64,000 nucleotides of DNA, taken from the NCBI GenBank assembly GCA_949840885.1, contig CATKYJ010000021.1, positions 1 through 64,000 on the forward strand, in the 5' to 3' direction. This stretch comes from an uncultured Acetatifactor sp. (GTDB lineage: Bacteria; Bacillota; Clostridia; Lachnospirales; Lachnospiraceae). The first letter of the stretch is position 1; every line of letters starts with the position of its first letter. A program made the position numbers and the translations under genes. The notes below the pieces were generated by a model. It searched no databases. It had not been told where the DNA came from and saw only the letters and a program-made list of their open reading frames with translations. Shown here piece after piece: positions 1 through 7,066 of the stretch.

Positions 1-919
1 CGCAGTAGGTGCACTGGCCGTAATAGCCGTGGCGGGGGGCATGGGCCAGAACGCTGGCGTAGTCCTTTTCCTCCATGGTGGCGGTCTCATAGGCCACGGC
101 GGCGTCCACATGTGCTGGCGTGTCGTACCCTACCATGACGCTGGCCACGGCAGGCCTGGTCAGGCAATAGTGGATGCACTGAACAGGTGTCAGGGCCACG
201 CCGAAAGGGGAGCTCTCCGCGGAGAACAGCCTGCCGCCGGCGTATCCTTTCATGACGGTGATGCCTACCTCATTCTGCTCACAGAGCCTGTAGGCTTCTG
301 CCCTTTCAGGGTCCATGCCGCCCAGGCTCTCATCGTAGGACTCCGCGAAAAAGTCATCGATGTTTTCCGTGGGAGGCAGCATGTCAAAGGCCGGGTTCAC
401 GCTGAAGAGAATCATTTCAATGATGCCGCTCTTAGCCGCCAGCTTTGCCACGGCAGGGTTGTGGGTGCTCATGCCGATGTGATGGATGGTTCCGGCCTCT
501 TTTAGCCCCTGGACATATGCCAGGAATTCCCCGTCCATGATTTTGCGGAATTCCCCGGGCTCGTCCACGAAATGGATCATGCCTAAATCTATGTAGTCCG
601 TCTGCATCCTGTCCAGGAGATCCTGGAAAGCGGCTTTGACTTTGGGCAGCTCTCTGGTGCGGACATACTGACCGTCCTGCCAGGTGGAGCCGATGTGGCC
701 CTGGATGTACCATTTCTCCCTGCTCCCGGCCAGGGCGTTTCCGATGTTGGTGCGCACGTTGGGCTCGGACATCCAGCAGTCCAGGATGTTGATGCCCGCC
801 TCTTCACAGCGGTTAATGACCTGCTTTACTTCCTCCGCGCTATGGCGCTCCAACCATTCTCCGCCCAGGCCAATCTCGCTGACCATGAGCCCTGTCTTGC
901 CTAATTTTCGATAATTCAT
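1..919 (-). CDS. Aldo/keto reductase with C-terminal Fe-S-type cysteines (partial)
   Basis: The protein starts at ATG 919 (MNYRKLGKTGLMVSEIGLGG) behind an AGGAGG-like site and is open to the left edge, so 306 codons are present and the C-terminus is missing. The N-terminal segment is the NADPH-linked aldo/keto reductase barrel: the KLGKTG start, a NILDCW strand where the catalytic Asp normally lies, and the DYIDLGMIHF strand. The last residues in the window, GYYGQCTYC, look like the start of a CxxC ferredoxin-like cluster, as in the second reductase at 52197. Substrate unknown; probably a cytoplasmic oxidoreductase. A promoter and a start-less coding remnant lie just upstream. Family assignment is firm; function is inference. 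Confidence 0.85.
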   Translation of the reverse strand, partial: MNYRKLGKTGLMVSEIGLGGEWLERHSAEEVKQVINRCEEAGINILDCWMSEPNVRTNIGNALAGSREKWYIQGHIGSTWQDGQYVRTRELPKVKAAFQDLLDRMQTDYIDLGMIHFVDEPGEFRKIMDGEFLAYVQGLKEAGTIHHIGMSTHNPAVAKLAAKSGIIEMILFSVNPAFDMLPPTENIDDFFAESYDESLGGMDPERAEAYRLCEQNEVGITVMKGYAGGRLFSAESSPFGVALTPVQCIHYCLTRPAVASVMVGYDTPAHVDAAVAYETATMEEKDYASVLAHAPRHGYYGQCTYC

Positions 920-971
920 GTGAGGTTCCTCCTTGCGATTGTTATCATCGTTCTTTGTTGTGTAGGTGCGG

Positions 972-1165
972 CTACGCAATCTGTGCCAGGCGCTCCTTGA
1001 CTTTCCTTAGTTCGCCCTCCAGTATATTGATGCGAATCAGGAGAAGTTCTTTCTCGTTTTCGAGAGCCAGCCCGGTACTGGTAGTGCGCCGGCTGGGCTC
1101 CGAAACAGCTTCCTCAATAGCCGATATACGCCGATTGATCTCCGGAATGTCTTCCTGTAAGTGCT
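972..1165 (-). pseudogene. Start-less coiled-coil coding remnant upstream of the aldo/keto reductase
   Basis: On the minus strand, a 64-codon open frame runs from just after a TAG (1168-1166) to a TAG at 974-972. Its translation is protein-like: an amphipathic, Glu/Lys/Arg/Leu-rich coil (for example INILEGELRKVKERLAQIA). The frame contains no ATG, GTG or TTG, so it cannot be translated conventionally. It may be the C-terminal remnant of a regulator, perhaps of the MerR coiled-coil type, but that is a guess. The predicted promoter at 1169-1197 places the transcript start inside it, so today it would be the 5' leader of the reductase gene. Confidence 0.3.
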
Positions 1166-1168
1166 AAA

Positions 1169-1197
1169 AGTATACCATATTCCGGATGTAAAGTCTA
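1169..1197 (-). promoter_or_regulatory. Sigma-A-type promoter for the aldo/keto reductase
   Basis: On the minus strand, TAGACT (-35, 1197-1192) and TATACT (-10, 1174-1169) are 17 bases apart. The expected transcript would have a leader of about 240 bases covering the start-less coding remnant. Confidence 0.45.
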
Positions 1198-1363
1198 TTT
1201 GATTTCAGGCAAAGTTTCTCTAAAGTTTCTCCTAAAGTTTCTCTCGTTTTTGCCGAAATAAAAGACAGGAGCGCTGTATCCTGACAGTAAAGCGGTACAG
1301 CCGACAGAAAGGTTAGATGAGGGCATCAAAGGAAGATGCTAAAAAAGCTATGGAGGGCAGAAA

Positions 1364-2074
1364 ATGGAAAAAATAGGAAATTATTATCAGAGCAGCATTT
1401 ATAGTAAAACTGCGCAGAATGCAAAGGACGCAGACAGGACAAGGACGGAGAACGCCAAAAACGCCACTTCCGGAAACGAGAGCAAAAAGGCTCCCACATT
1501 GAGCAAGGCCGCGCAGAACCTGCTGAAAGAGCTGAAGAAAACCTACAAGAATATGGATTTCATGGTTGCGGATTTTGAGACCGATGAGGAGGCAGCATCA
1601 TTGCTGTCCAAGGGCACAGGCGAGTACAGCGCCCTGTTCACTCCTGAGGAGCTGGAGAAGATGGCGGCGGACGAGGACGTGAAGAACAAGAATCTGAAAG
1701 TTCTGGACAATGCCGTGTCCAAGTTGGACGAGATGAAGAATCAGCTGGGGGACAAGGCGGAGGACATCACCCGCATCGGTATCTCTTTCGGCGATGACGG
1801 AGAGGTCTCTTTCTTCGCGGAACTGGAGAAGAACAGCGAGAAGCAGCGGGAGCGCATCGAAAAGCAGCGGGAAGACAAGAGAGATGCCGCAAAGGAGGCC
1901 GAGAGGTCCGAGGCAGCCGAGTATCTGGCCCATGGGAAGAGTACCGGCAAGCGCACTACAGTCTACGCCTCTAGCATAGAAGAACTGGCGGAGAAGATCA
2001 GCCAGGTGGACTGGAATACGGTAAAGGAAGAACGCCAGAACACTACGGGTCAGCGTTTTGACTTTACAATATAG
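1364..2074 (+). CDS. Conserved charged protein, DUF6033-like
   Basis: A 236-residue soluble protein with no signal peptide or membrane segment. After a low-complexity, Asn/Lys/Thr-rich N-terminus (about 1-45) comes a helical core, LSKAAQNLLKELKKTYKNMD, followed by a segment with ADFETDEEAASLLSKG and FTPEELEKMAADE, then a strongly charged coiled coil (about 150-190) rich in Glu/Lys/Arg. This pattern resembles the DUF6033 family of Lachnospiraceae, whose function is unknown; I recall this family from memory and it should be confirmed by a profile search. The start ATG follows GGAGGGCAGAAA. It appears to be a single gene, ending about 100 bases before the cyclophilin gene. No function can be assigned. 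Confidence 0.75.
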   Translation: MEKIGNYYQSSIYSKTAQNAKDADRTRTENAKNATSGNESKKAPTLSKAAQNLLKELKKTYKNMDFMVADFETDEEAASLLSKGTGEYSALFTPEELEKMAADEDVKNKNLKVLDNAVSKLDEMKNQLGDKAEDITRIGISFGDDGEVSFFAELEKNSEKQRERIEKQREDKRDAAKEAERSEAAEYLAHGKSTGKRTTVYASSIEELAEKISQVDWNTVKEERQNTTGQRFDFTI

Positions 2075-2127
2075 GATTTTTTGAAAAAAGCGGATAACCA
2101 TTGGTTATTTTGCATAAAAAAAGCTTC

Positions 2128-2169
2128 ATAGTGTCATCATAGTTGCAATTGCAGCTGTGATGGCACTAT
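2128..2169 (+). promoter_or_regulatory. Perfect 15-bp RNA hairpin before the cyclophilin gene
   Basis: Bases 2128-2142 pair with 2155-2169 over 15 positions, two of them G-U in RNA, around a loop that itself contains the palindrome TGCAATTGCA. No T tract follows, so it does not look like a simple terminator. It ends about 11 bases before the purine-rich ribosome binding region of the gene at 2204, so it may affect RNA stability or translation. Confidence 0.4.
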
Positions 2170-2203
2170 TGTTGCGTGACGACAGGAGAGAAAGGGAGAG
2201 AAG

Positions 2204-2890
2204 ATGAAAAAGAGATTGTTGAGTATTTTACTGGTAGCAGTAATAGCAGTATCGCTGGCGGCTTGTGGAGACAAGGAGAACGCCAAAACCTCCGGGGACG
2301 AAAGCCAGGGGACGAGTTCTGCCCAGAGCAGCGGACAGGAGGAAGAGAGCGCTGCAGAAGGGGATGGACAGGATCAGGACGCGGCCGCGAAGCATCATGT
2401 GGAGATCACGGTGAAAGACATAGGCACCATTTCCGTGGAGCTGGATGGGGACGCGGCGCCTATCACGGTGGAGAATTTCCTGAAGCTGGCAGAGGACGGC
2501 TTCTATGACGGATTGACTTTTCACCGCATAATGTCAGGGTTTATGATACAGGGTGGGGATCCTTTGGGCAGTGGAGGAGGCGGCTCAGGTGAGAACATCA
2601 AGGGCGAGTTTTCTGAAAATGGAATCGAGAACAATCTGTCCCATACAAGGGGAGCCATCTCTATGGCACGGGCCAATGATCCGGACAGCGCCAGCTCCCA
2701 GTTCTTCATCGTACACAAGGACAGCATTTACCTGGATGGGAAGTATGCCTGCTTCGGGTATGTGACGGAGGGGATAGAGGTGGTGGATGCCATCTGCGAT
2801 GCCATCCCTGCCGAAGCCTATGTTAACAGTAATGGCCTAGTGGCAGAGGAGTATCAGCCTGTCATTGAGAGTGTAAAAGTGATCGATTAA
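2204..2890 (+). CDS. Cyclophilin-type peptidyl-prolyl cis-trans isomerase lipoprotein
   Basis: Catalyses cis-trans isomerisation of X-Pro bonds, probably outside the membrane to help fold exported proteins. Residues 1-20 form a lipoprotein signal with the lipobox SLAAC (lipidated Cys21). An acidic Ser/Gln/Glu linker (about 22-60) leads into a cyclophilin domain (about 65-228). The domain shows GTISVELDGDAAPITVENF, FHRIMSGFMIQGGDP with the catalytic Arg in FHR, and RGAISMARANDPDSASSQFF. The 228-residue length fits secreted bacterial cyclophilins with a lipid anchor. The start is supported by a GGAGAGAAAGGGAGAG-type site immediately upstream. It is flanked by a hairpin upstream and a strong promoter for the next gene downstream, so it is probably monocistronic. 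Confidence 0.92.
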   Translation: MKKRLLSILLVAVIAVSLAACGDKENAKTSGDESQGTSSAQSSGQEEESAAEGDGQDQDAAAKHHVEITVKDIGTISVELDGDAAPITVENFLKLAEDGFYDGLTFHRIMSGFMIQGGDPLGSGGGGSGENIKGEFSENGIENNLSHTRGAISMARANDPDSASSQFFIVHKDSIYLDGKYACFGYVTEGIEVVDAICDAIPAEAYVNSNGLVAEEYQPVIESVKVID

Positions 2891-2975
2891 CGAAATATGT
2901 ATAAGTTTTTGTACAAAATGCTACAATTCTTCCATGCGCATATTTCACAAAAATGGCCTGAAACATTAAAAAATG

Positions 2976-3005
2976 CTGACATTCCCATGTTTAATCTGTT
3001 ATAAT
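2976..3005 (+). promoter_or_regulatory. Strong sigma-A promoter for the CarD-like gene
   Basis: CTGACA (-35, 2976-2981) and a consensus TATAAT (-10, 3000-3005) are separated by 18 bases. Confidence 0.65.
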
Positions 3006-3067
3006 ATGGTTATAACATATAGTGGGAGGAATAGTAGTCAGCAGATTTGCAGAAAGTGAGGTTTCAG

Positions 3068-3583
3068 GTGTTTCAAGTAGGAGATTATGTGATATGCAGC
3101 AATAAGGGCGTCTGTGAAGTGGAGAACATCACGGCCCTGAATATTTCGGGAGTGGATAAGGAGAAACAGTACTATATCCTGAAACCTTTATATTCGGCCG
3201 GAAGTACTGTCTATGTGCCGGTGGAGTCTCAAAAAGAGCCCATGATGCGCAAAGTGCTGGAGCGGACGGAGGCGGAGCGGCTTATCGGAACCATTCCGGA
3301 GATTCCCCTGCTCTCCATTCCCAACGACAAGATGACGGAGCAGACGTACAAGAATTGCATGAAGTCCAACGACTGCCTGGAACTGGTAAAACTCTTAAAA
3401 ACCATAAATCTGCGCAAGCAGAAGCGGATTCAGGCAGGGAGGAAAGTCACCGCGGTGGATGCCAAATACTGGCATTTGGCCGAGGAGAACCTCTACGGGG
3501 AACTGGCTGTGGCGCTGGACATGAGCAGGGAAGAGGTAGGCGGCTGCGTCATGGCGGCTGTCAACGGCACGAAGCTGGTCTGA
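3068..3583 (+). CDS. CarD/CdnL/TRCF-domain transcriptional regulator
   Basis: A 171-residue protein of the CarD family, which binds the RNA polymerase beta subunit through an N-terminal Tudor-like domain and stabilises open complexes. The N-terminal domain is visible as FQVGDYVICSNKGVCEVENI followed by YYILKPLYSAGSTVYVPVE. The C-terminal half is helical (LELVKLLKTINLRKQKR onwards) and would contact promoter DNA. I prefer the GTG start at 3068, which gives the family-typical MFQVGDYV and has AGTGAGG seven bases upstream. An in-frame TTG at 3047 would add seven residues, but its GGAGGA is about 16 bases away. The gene has its own strong promoter and precedes the T-box/thrS unit. Which genes it controls is unknown. 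Confidence 0.85.
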   Translation: MFQVGDYVICSNKGVCEVENITALNISGVDKEKQYYILKPLYSAGSTVYVPVESQKEPMMRKVLERTEAERLIGTIPEIPLLSIPNDKMTEQTYKNCMKSNDCLELVKLLKTINLRKQKRIQAGRKVTAVDAKYWHLAEENLYGELAVALDMSREEVGGCVMAAVNGTKLV

Positions 3584-3679
3584 CTTTTTTCAAAAAATCC
3601 TTTACTTTTTGCAGGAAAGGGATTAAGATAAGGAAAGAGATTAAGAATCCCAAGGGATTAAGTATCTCTTTGAGAAAGC

Positions 3680-3928
3680 GTTGATGAGAAGAGTAGGATG
3701 TGTGATGTCCCCAGAGAGAACCGCCCGGGAGACCGGTGCTGTGAGCGGTTAGGCAGTAGCGTCTGAAGACCATCTCGGAGCGGCCTTTAATCGGGCACGG
3801 AGGCTCCCGTTACGAGCAAACGAGTGGCAGCCGGGCTTTCTGGCGGCAACAAGGGTGGAACCGCGTTTTATGGAATCCTCTGGAGCAGAAACGTCCCTTG
3901 CAATTTTAGAATTGCAGGGGACTTTTTA
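3680..3928 (+). promoter_or_regulatory. T-box riboswitch (threonine) of the thrS unit
   Basis: The canonical T-box AGGGTGGAACCGCG lies at 3852-3865 and is followed by an intrinsic terminator. In stem I, the specifier-loop 3' strand reads TGAAG-ACC-A with ACC at 3769-3771, a threonine codon. AGAGAG (about 3713) and GGTGCTGTGAG (about 3735) fit the apical part of stem I. In this family, uncharged tRNA binding stabilises the antiterminator and permits read-through; here that would induce the small membrane protein and thrS under threonine starvation. The 5' boundary is approximate. Confidence 0.93.
3893..3927 (+). terminator. Rho-independent terminator of the T-box leader
   Basis: GTCCCTTGCAATT (3893-3905) pairs with AATTGCAGGGGAC (3910-3922) around a TTAG loop, followed by TTTTT. 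Its 5' arm overlaps the region after the T-box sequence, as expected for a conditional terminator. Confidence 0.9.
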
Positions 3929-3993
3929 TATGCTCAGGCTGGGCTGTGTGTAATTGCCAGGCACTTGCAGCATAGAAAATCTGAAGTAAATTA

Positions 3994-4048
3994 AATTTGA
4001 AGCATGAAAAATTTGAAGCATAAAAATTTGAAGCATAAAAATTTCAAG
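3994..4048 (+). repeat. AT-rich 15-16-base tandem repeat
   Basis: Three near-identical copies of AATTTGAAGCATAAA (starting 3994, 4010, 4025) and one decayed copy (4040) lie between the T-box terminator and the next ribosome binding site. They would give an unstructured, AU-rich leader. Confidence 0.7.
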
Positions 4049-4071
4049 AACAGAAAAGGAGATGACAGAAA

Positions 4072-4383
4072 ATGGAAGAACTCAAAGAAAAGTGCAGGAA
4101 ATTGAAAGAAGTCTGCTTTGAGGGAGAGGTGACCATGACGAAGGTTACTCTCTGGATGATTGCAGCCATATGTCTGCTGGCGGGAATCATCCGCGGCCTG
4201 AGGATGGCGCCCATGACCCATGGTGTCATGATCGGATGCGGAAACGGGAACGGCAGCGGCAGCGGAAATGCCAATGGCAGCGACTGCGAGGCCGGTACCG
4301 GGAAGCTGGAGCAGGGGAAAGAAAAGGGCGGATGCAGATGCAGAAGAGCCCGCAGTAAGAGAAAGGAGAAGAGACAGAAATGA
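4072..4383 (+). CDS. Small membrane protein with Gly/Ser/Asn and basic Cys tail
   Basis: A 103-residue protein of unknown function. A charged N-terminus (1-21) precedes one hydrophobic segment (about 24-42, KVTLWMIAAICLLAGIIRGL). This is followed by a flexible GNGNGSGSGNANGS stretch, then a basic, Cys-containing tail (GGCRCRRARSKRKEKRQK). The start at 4072 has AAAGGAGATG just upstream; ATG 4135 with GGGAGAGGTG is a possible internal start giving 82 residues. The stop overlaps the thrS start as ATGA (4380-4383), so the two are translationally coupled and both under T-box control. The tail looks suited to binding nucleic acid or acidic partners, but that is speculative. Confidence 0.65.
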   Translation: MEELKEKCRKLKEVCFEGEVTMTKVTLWMIAAICLLAGIIRGLRMAPMTHGVMIGCGNGNGSGSGNANGSDCEAGTGKLEQGKEKGGCRCRRARSKRKEKRQK

Positions 4384-6356
4384 AAATCACATTGAAAGAC
4401 GGCTCCGTAAAGGAGTACGGAAGCGCCATGAGCGTATATGACATTGCCCTTGACATCAGCGAGGGGCTGGCAAGGGCTGCCTGCTGCGGCAAGGCGGACG
4501 GAAAAGTGGTGGATTTGCGGACAGTGCTGGACGGGGACTGTGAGCTGAGCATCTGTACGGCAAACGACCCGGAGGGACTGGCCACCATCCGCCATACGGC
4601 GTCCCATGTGCTGGCGGAGGCGGTGAAGAATCTGTTCCCCCAGGTGAAGCTGGCCATTGGCCCCAGCATTGACACGGGATTCTACTATGATTTCGACCAT
4701 GAGCCCTTTTCCAGGGATGACCTGGATGCCATTGAGGCGGAAATGAAGAAAATCATCAAAAACGGCGCAAAGCTGGAGCGCTTTGCCCTGCCCAGGGCAG
4801 AGGCCATACAGCTGATGGAAGAGAAGGGGGAGCCTTACAAGGTAGAGCTGATAAAGGATCTTCCGGAGGACGCCGAGATTTCTTTCTACAGGCAGGGGGA
4901 ATTCGTGGATCTCTGCGCCGGTCCCCATCTGATGAGTACAAAGGGAGTCAAGGCATTCAAGCTTACTTCTTCCTCCATGGCATACTGGAGGGGAGACTCC
5001 GACAGGGCCAGGCTGCAGCGCGTCTATGGCACTGCCTACAATAAGAAAGAAGACCTTGCGGCCCATCTGGAGCGCATGGAGGACGCAAAGCGCCGGGATC
5101 ACAACAGGCTGGGCAGAGAGATGGAACTGTTCACCACCGTGGACGTCATCGGCCAGGGACTGCCGCTGCTTACGCCCAAGGGAACCAAGATGGTCATGAA
5201 ACTCCAGCGATGGATCGAGGATCTGGAGGACAAGGAGTGGGGGTATGTGCGCACTAAGACCCCGCTGATGGCAAAAAGCGATTTGTATAAGATCTCCGGA
5301 CATTGGGATCATTATAAAGAAGGCATGTTCGTGCTGGGAGACGAGGAGAAAGACAAAGAAGTCTTCGCTCTGCGTCCCATGACCTGTCCGTTCCAGTACT
5401 ATGTGTTCAAGAACAGCCAGAAATCTTACCGCGATCTGCCCTGCCGCTACGGCGAGACTTCCACGCTGTTCCGCAACGAGGATTCCGGCGAGATGCACGG
5501 CCTCACCCGTGTAAGGCAGTTTACCATCTCAGAGGGGCATCTGATCGTAAGGCCGGATCAGATGGTGGAGGAGTTCAAGGGCTGCATCGCCCTGGCTCAG
5601 TATTGCCTGCAGACCCTTGGCCTGGAGGAGGACGTGACCTACCATCTGTCCAAATGGGATCCGGAGAACCGTGAGAAATATATCGGCGAGCCGGAAGTCT
5701 GGGAGGAGACGGAAAGGTCTATCCGCCGGGTGCTGAATGAACTGGGGATTCCCTTTGTGGAGGATGTGGGCGAGGCCGCGTTCTATGGCCCTAAGGTGGA
5801 CATCAATGCCAGGAACGTGTACGGCAAGGAGGACACCATGATCACCATCCAGTGGGACGCACTGCTGGCGGAGCAGTTTGATATGTACTATATTGACGAG
5901 AACGGCGACAAGGTGCGCCCTTATATCATCCACAGGACTTCCATCGGCTGCTATGAGCGGACGCTGGCCTGGCTGATCGAGAAATATGCGGGCAAATTCC
6001 CTACATGGCTGTGCCCGGAGCAGGTGCGCGTGCTCCCGATTTCCGAGAAATACGAAGCTTATGCGGACAAGGTGCTGGCAGAGTTAAAGGCAAAGGACAT
6101 CGATGCCACAATAGACAACCGCTCGGAGAAGATCGGCTTCAAGATACGAGAGGCAAGGCTGGACAGAGTGCCCTATATGCTGGTAGTGGGGCAGAAAGAG
6201 GAAGAGGACGGGCTGGTGTCCGTCAGGAGCCGCTTTGCAGGGGACGAAGGTCAGAAGCCACTGGAGGCTTTTTTGAATCAGATCTGCGAGGAAATCCGTA
6301 CAAAGGAAATTCGAAAAGAGGAAGTACAGGACAAGCCGGAGAACGCCAGAGCGTAG
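4380..6356 (+). CDS. thrS: Threonyl-tRNA synthetase
   Basis: Class II synthetase that charges tRNA-Thr with threonine. The 658 residues show, in order: the TGS domain (1-60); the editing/SAD domain with the metal-type residues H72, H76 (RHTASH), C179 and H183 (DLCAGPH); the catalytic core with motif 2-type YRDLPCRYGETSTLFRNED and the zinc Cys in LRPMTCPFQYYVF; motif 3 (RTSIGCYERTLAWLIE); and the C-terminal anticodon-binding domain (from about 545). A short, charged tail ends the protein. The start codon overlaps the preceding stop as ATGA and has AAAGGAGAAGAG upstream. The threonine T-box upstream independently supports the assignment. Confidence 0.97.
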   Translation: MKITLKDGSVKEYGSAMSVYDIALDISEGLARAACCGKADGKVVDLRTVLDGDCELSICTANDPEGLATIRHTASHVLAEAVKNLFPQVKLAIGPSIDTGFYYDFDHEPFSRDDLDAIEAEMKKIIKNGAKLERFALPRAEAIQLMEEKGEPYKVELIKDLPEDAEISFYRQGEFVDLCAGPHLMSTKGVKAFKLTSSSMAYWRGDSDRARLQRVYGTAYNKKEDLAAHLERMEDAKRRDHNRLGREMELFTTVDVIGQGLPLLTPKGTKMVMKLQRWIEDLEDKEWGYVRTKTPLMAKSDLYKISGHWDHYKEGMFVLGDEEKDKEVFALRPMTCPFQYYVFKNSQKSYRDLPCRYGETSTLFRNEDSGEMHGLTRVRQFTISEGHLIVRPDQMVEEFKGCIALAQYCLQTLGLEEDVTYHLSKWDPENREKYIGEPEVWEETERSIRRVLNELGIPFVEDVGEAAFYGPKVDINARNVYGKEDTMITIQWDALLAEQFDMYYIDENGDKVRPYIIHRTSIGCYERTLAWLIEKYAGKFPTWLCPEQVRVLPISEKYEAYADKVLAELKAKDIDATIDNRSEKIGFKIREARLDRVPYMLVVGQKEEEDGLVSVRSRFAGDEGQKPLEAFLNQICEEIRTKEIRKEEVQDKPENARA

Positions 6357-6439
6357 AGAGGCAGGATCGGATTCCCCGGAATAGGTTCGATGTAAATGAG
6401 GCATACTAATCCTGACAGAACCGCGGACACCTGCACATA

Positions 6440-6555
6440 CAGGCGGGGAGAGAGGCGGATTCTGTCCGGATCCGCCGCCTCTGCGCTGCTTGCTGCGAAT
6501 CTGCAAAGCTGTTTGCAGGGCGGACCGCCCTGCGAAAAGAAGCGTAAGCAGCGCA
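6440..6555 (+). promoter_or_regulatory. Structured leader with mutually exclusive hairpins before the DUF1540 gene
   Basis: An outer stem pairs 6482-6493 with 6544-6555 (TGCGCTGCTT with AAGCAGCGCA perfect). Inside it, CTGCAAA (6501-6507) can pair with TTTGCAG (6512-6518), or GCAGGGC (6515-6521) with GCCCTGC (6527-6533). The two share 6515-6518 and cannot form together. A further GGCGGAT/ATCCGCC hairpin lies near 6455-6478. The outer stem ends two bases before the GAAGGAGG site at 6557, so a switch in this leader could influence translation. Confidence 0.45.
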
Positions 6556-6568
6556 GAAGGAGGTTGAT

Positions 6569-6889
6569 ATGGCGGACTTGAAATGCGCGGTGGAAAACTG
6601 CGGGTACAACGAGGAGCATCTATGCTGCAAGGGAGATATCTGTGTAGGCGGAAAGCAGGCCTGCGACTGCGAGGGAACCTGCTGTGAGAGTTTTACCCAG
6701 AGGCGGGAGGGGATGGATTCTTTCAAAAGTTCCGTGCTGCATCCCAGCAAGACAATCAGCATAGACTGCGAAGCGGTGAAATGTATCTATAATTCCAATT
6801 ATAAATGCCATGCCGATCATGTGGACATTAAGGGCTGCGGAGCCTGTGACTGCAAGGGAACGGAGTGCGCGACTTTCACCGAAAACTAG
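6569..6889 (+). CDS. DUF1540 cysteine-rich protein, two domains
   Basis: A 106-residue soluble protein with two DUF1540-type Cys modules. The first (about 5-45) has LKCAVENCGYN, a CCKGDICV segment and CDCEGTCCESF. The second (about 65-103) has IDCEAVKCIYN and CGACDCKGTECATF. The regularly spaced cysteines suggest metal (probably zinc) binding; the function of this Firmicutes family is not established. The start is set by GAAGGAGG seven bases upstream. The gene is bracketed by a complex structured leader and a branched terminator, which is a lot of RNA structure for a 320-base gene and suggests post-transcriptional control. Confidence 0.88.
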   Translation: MADLKCAVENCGYNEEHLCCKGDICVGGKQACDCEGTCCESFTQRREGMDSFKSSVLHPSKTISIDCEAVKCIYNSNYKCHADHVDIKGCGACDCKGTECATFTEN

Positions 6890-6973
6890 AAAAAGCGCGA
6901 AAGGCGACTCCTGCATGGTCTCCGCGGCAGACAGCGGCATGGGACTTGGGCAGGAGTGCCGGAAGCGCTTTTT
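6890..6973 (+). terminator. Branched rho-independent terminator after the DUF1540 gene
   Basis: AAAAAGCGC (6890-6898) pairs with GCGCTTTTT (6965-6973), and ACTCCTGC (6907-6914) with GCAGGAGT (6950-6957). Inside is another small CCGC/GCGG hairpin. A T-rich stretch follows. It is much longer (about 84 bases) than a usual terminator and starts right after the stop codon. Confidence 0.75.
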
Positions 6974-7066
6974 CTTTTCCGCGAAAGGTTCATACTGCCA
7001 GTACATAATAGGGGCGCGTCAGCATACTCCCGACTAAGGGGCGTTGCGCCGAAGAGGGGACGAGCA

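Noticed and set aside
955..1167. A 70-codon plus-strand frame.
   Set aside because: It is the complement of the minus-strand coiled-coil remnant and has a Ser/Arg/Leu shadow composition.
4044..5498. A 484-codon open frame on the minus strand.
   Set aside because: It is antisense to most of thrS, has a His/Leu/Cys-rich composition typical of a reverse-frame shadow, and has no ribosome site or domain.
5370..5500. The unusual LRPMTCPFQYYVF and ISEGH segments in ThrRS considered as an atypical paralogue.
   Set aside because: All zinc, editing and class II motifs are present and the gene lies behind a threonine T-box; this appears to be a lineage variant of ordinary ThrRS.
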